From an uncultured Clostridia bacterium (lineage in GTDB: Bacteria; Bacillota; Clostridia; Oscillospirales; CAG-272): 53,842 bases of DNA. The translations under genes and the position numbers were made by a program. The notes beneath the pieces were generated by a model, which was not told where the DNA came from, searched no databases, and saw only the letters and a list, made by a program, of their open reading frames with translations. Within the stretch, counting starts at the first letter, position 1, and the number at the start of each line of letters is the position of its first letter. The DNA lies in contig CALWJT010000002.1 in assembly GCA_944381075.1 (NCBI GenBank), positions 1 through 53,842 on the forward strand, in the 5' to 3' direction. Below, piece after piece: positions 53,581-53,842 of this stretch.

Positions 53581-53842
53581 TCACAGGTCGATATGCCCGA
53601 TGAAGTTGTAGTAGATATTGAAGTCCCGTTCCTCGTGGCCGTCTACCATGCGCTTCTCGCCGACCTCGATTTTCTGGATGAGCCGCACCGGCGTAGGCCG
53701 GTCAAGCTCTTCCAGATTGTAATAATCCTGCACCATGTCCAGCCATGCGTCCACCGACTGCTCGTTCTCCCGGCTGGCGGCAAGCTGCTCCGTCAGCTCC
53801 CGGCGGCGCTCCTGCTTGGCCTTGCGCTCGGCCTCGTAGCCG
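53581..53842 (-). CDS. Large serine recombinase, C-terminal part (runs off the window)
   Basis: Minus-strand frame with an Arg/Glu/Gln-rich coiled coil (EAERKAKQERRRELTEQL), then SVDAWLDMVQDYYNLEELDRPTPVRLIQKIEVG and the ending ERDFNIYYNFIGHIDL, the DUF4368 terminus of large serine recombinases. The stop TGA is at 53583-53581, 35 bases before the truncated recombinase begins. GC-rich, unlike the remnant next to it, so the two probably arrived separately. Start and catalytic domain lie outside the window. Confidence 0.85.
   Translation of the reverse strand, partial: GYEAERKAKQERRRELTEQLAASRENEQSVDAWLDMVQDYYNLEELDRPTPVRLIQKIEVGEKRMVDGHEERDFNIYYNFIGHIDL

Overview
The window looks like chromosome from an uncultured or little-studied anaerobic member of the Clostridia (Bacillota). 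The reasons are strong GGAGG-type ribosome binding sites, many sigma-A promoters (TTGACA, 17 bp, TATAAT), frequent GTG and TTG starts, the rpmH-rnpA-yidD-yidC-jag-mnmE gene string, and a nine-gene V-type ATPase in the Enterococcus ntp order. Base composition is moderately GC-rich by eye. I cannot name a genus.

Layout. 1-130: the last codons of a large serine recombinase. 131-6345 (minus): a small membrane protein and a purine cluster, transcribed xpt, then a BMP-type lipoprotein, a double ABC ATPase and two permeases, preceded by a roughly 250-nt structured leader with its own terminator. 6815-7740: a small DUF6809-like gene and a 650-bp stretch without a convincing gene but rich in hairpins, including a candidate structured RNA (minus) and a long leader for fakA (plus). 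7740-12036: fakA, an ECF sigma/anti-sigma pair, a DUF1287 protein. 12046-16781 (minus): a CtpE-like P-type ATPase, tpiA, pgk. 16948-25868 (minus): a probable operon uppP-ftsK-tmk-pfpI-5-FTHF cyclo-ligase-CPBP-mltG-U32 peptidase (cell envelope, chromosome segregation, nucleotide and one-carbon metabolism). 26046-31026: two half-size TauE/SafE proteins, a secreted BspA-like leucine-rich repeat protein, and a divergent HxlR regulator/MBL-fold pair. 31166-39791 (minus): V-ATPase genes FIKECGABD, with rotor residues pointing to Na+. 39920-45185 (minus): a DUF3298-like protein, a BspA-like lipoprotein, an Amidase_3 enzyme, and an ABC exporter pair. 45461-51934 (plus): rpmH, rnpA, yidD, yidC, jag, mnmE, birA, then rplJ-rplL behind an L10 leader. 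52061-52137: tRNA-Pro(GGG). 52293-53842 (minus): a decayed serine recombinase and the end of a second one.

The core is mostly housekeeping. Accessory signals are concentrated at the two ends (recombinase fragments), in the RNA-rich 6.3-7.7 kb stretch, and in the surface LRR proteins. I found no CRISPR array, toxin-antitoxin pair, restriction system or obvious defence island. The most promising undescribed elements are RNA-level: the xpt leader, which lacks the usual purine aptamer, and the closed, U-tailed RNA at 7164-7315. All family calls are from reading the translations; no database search was possible.
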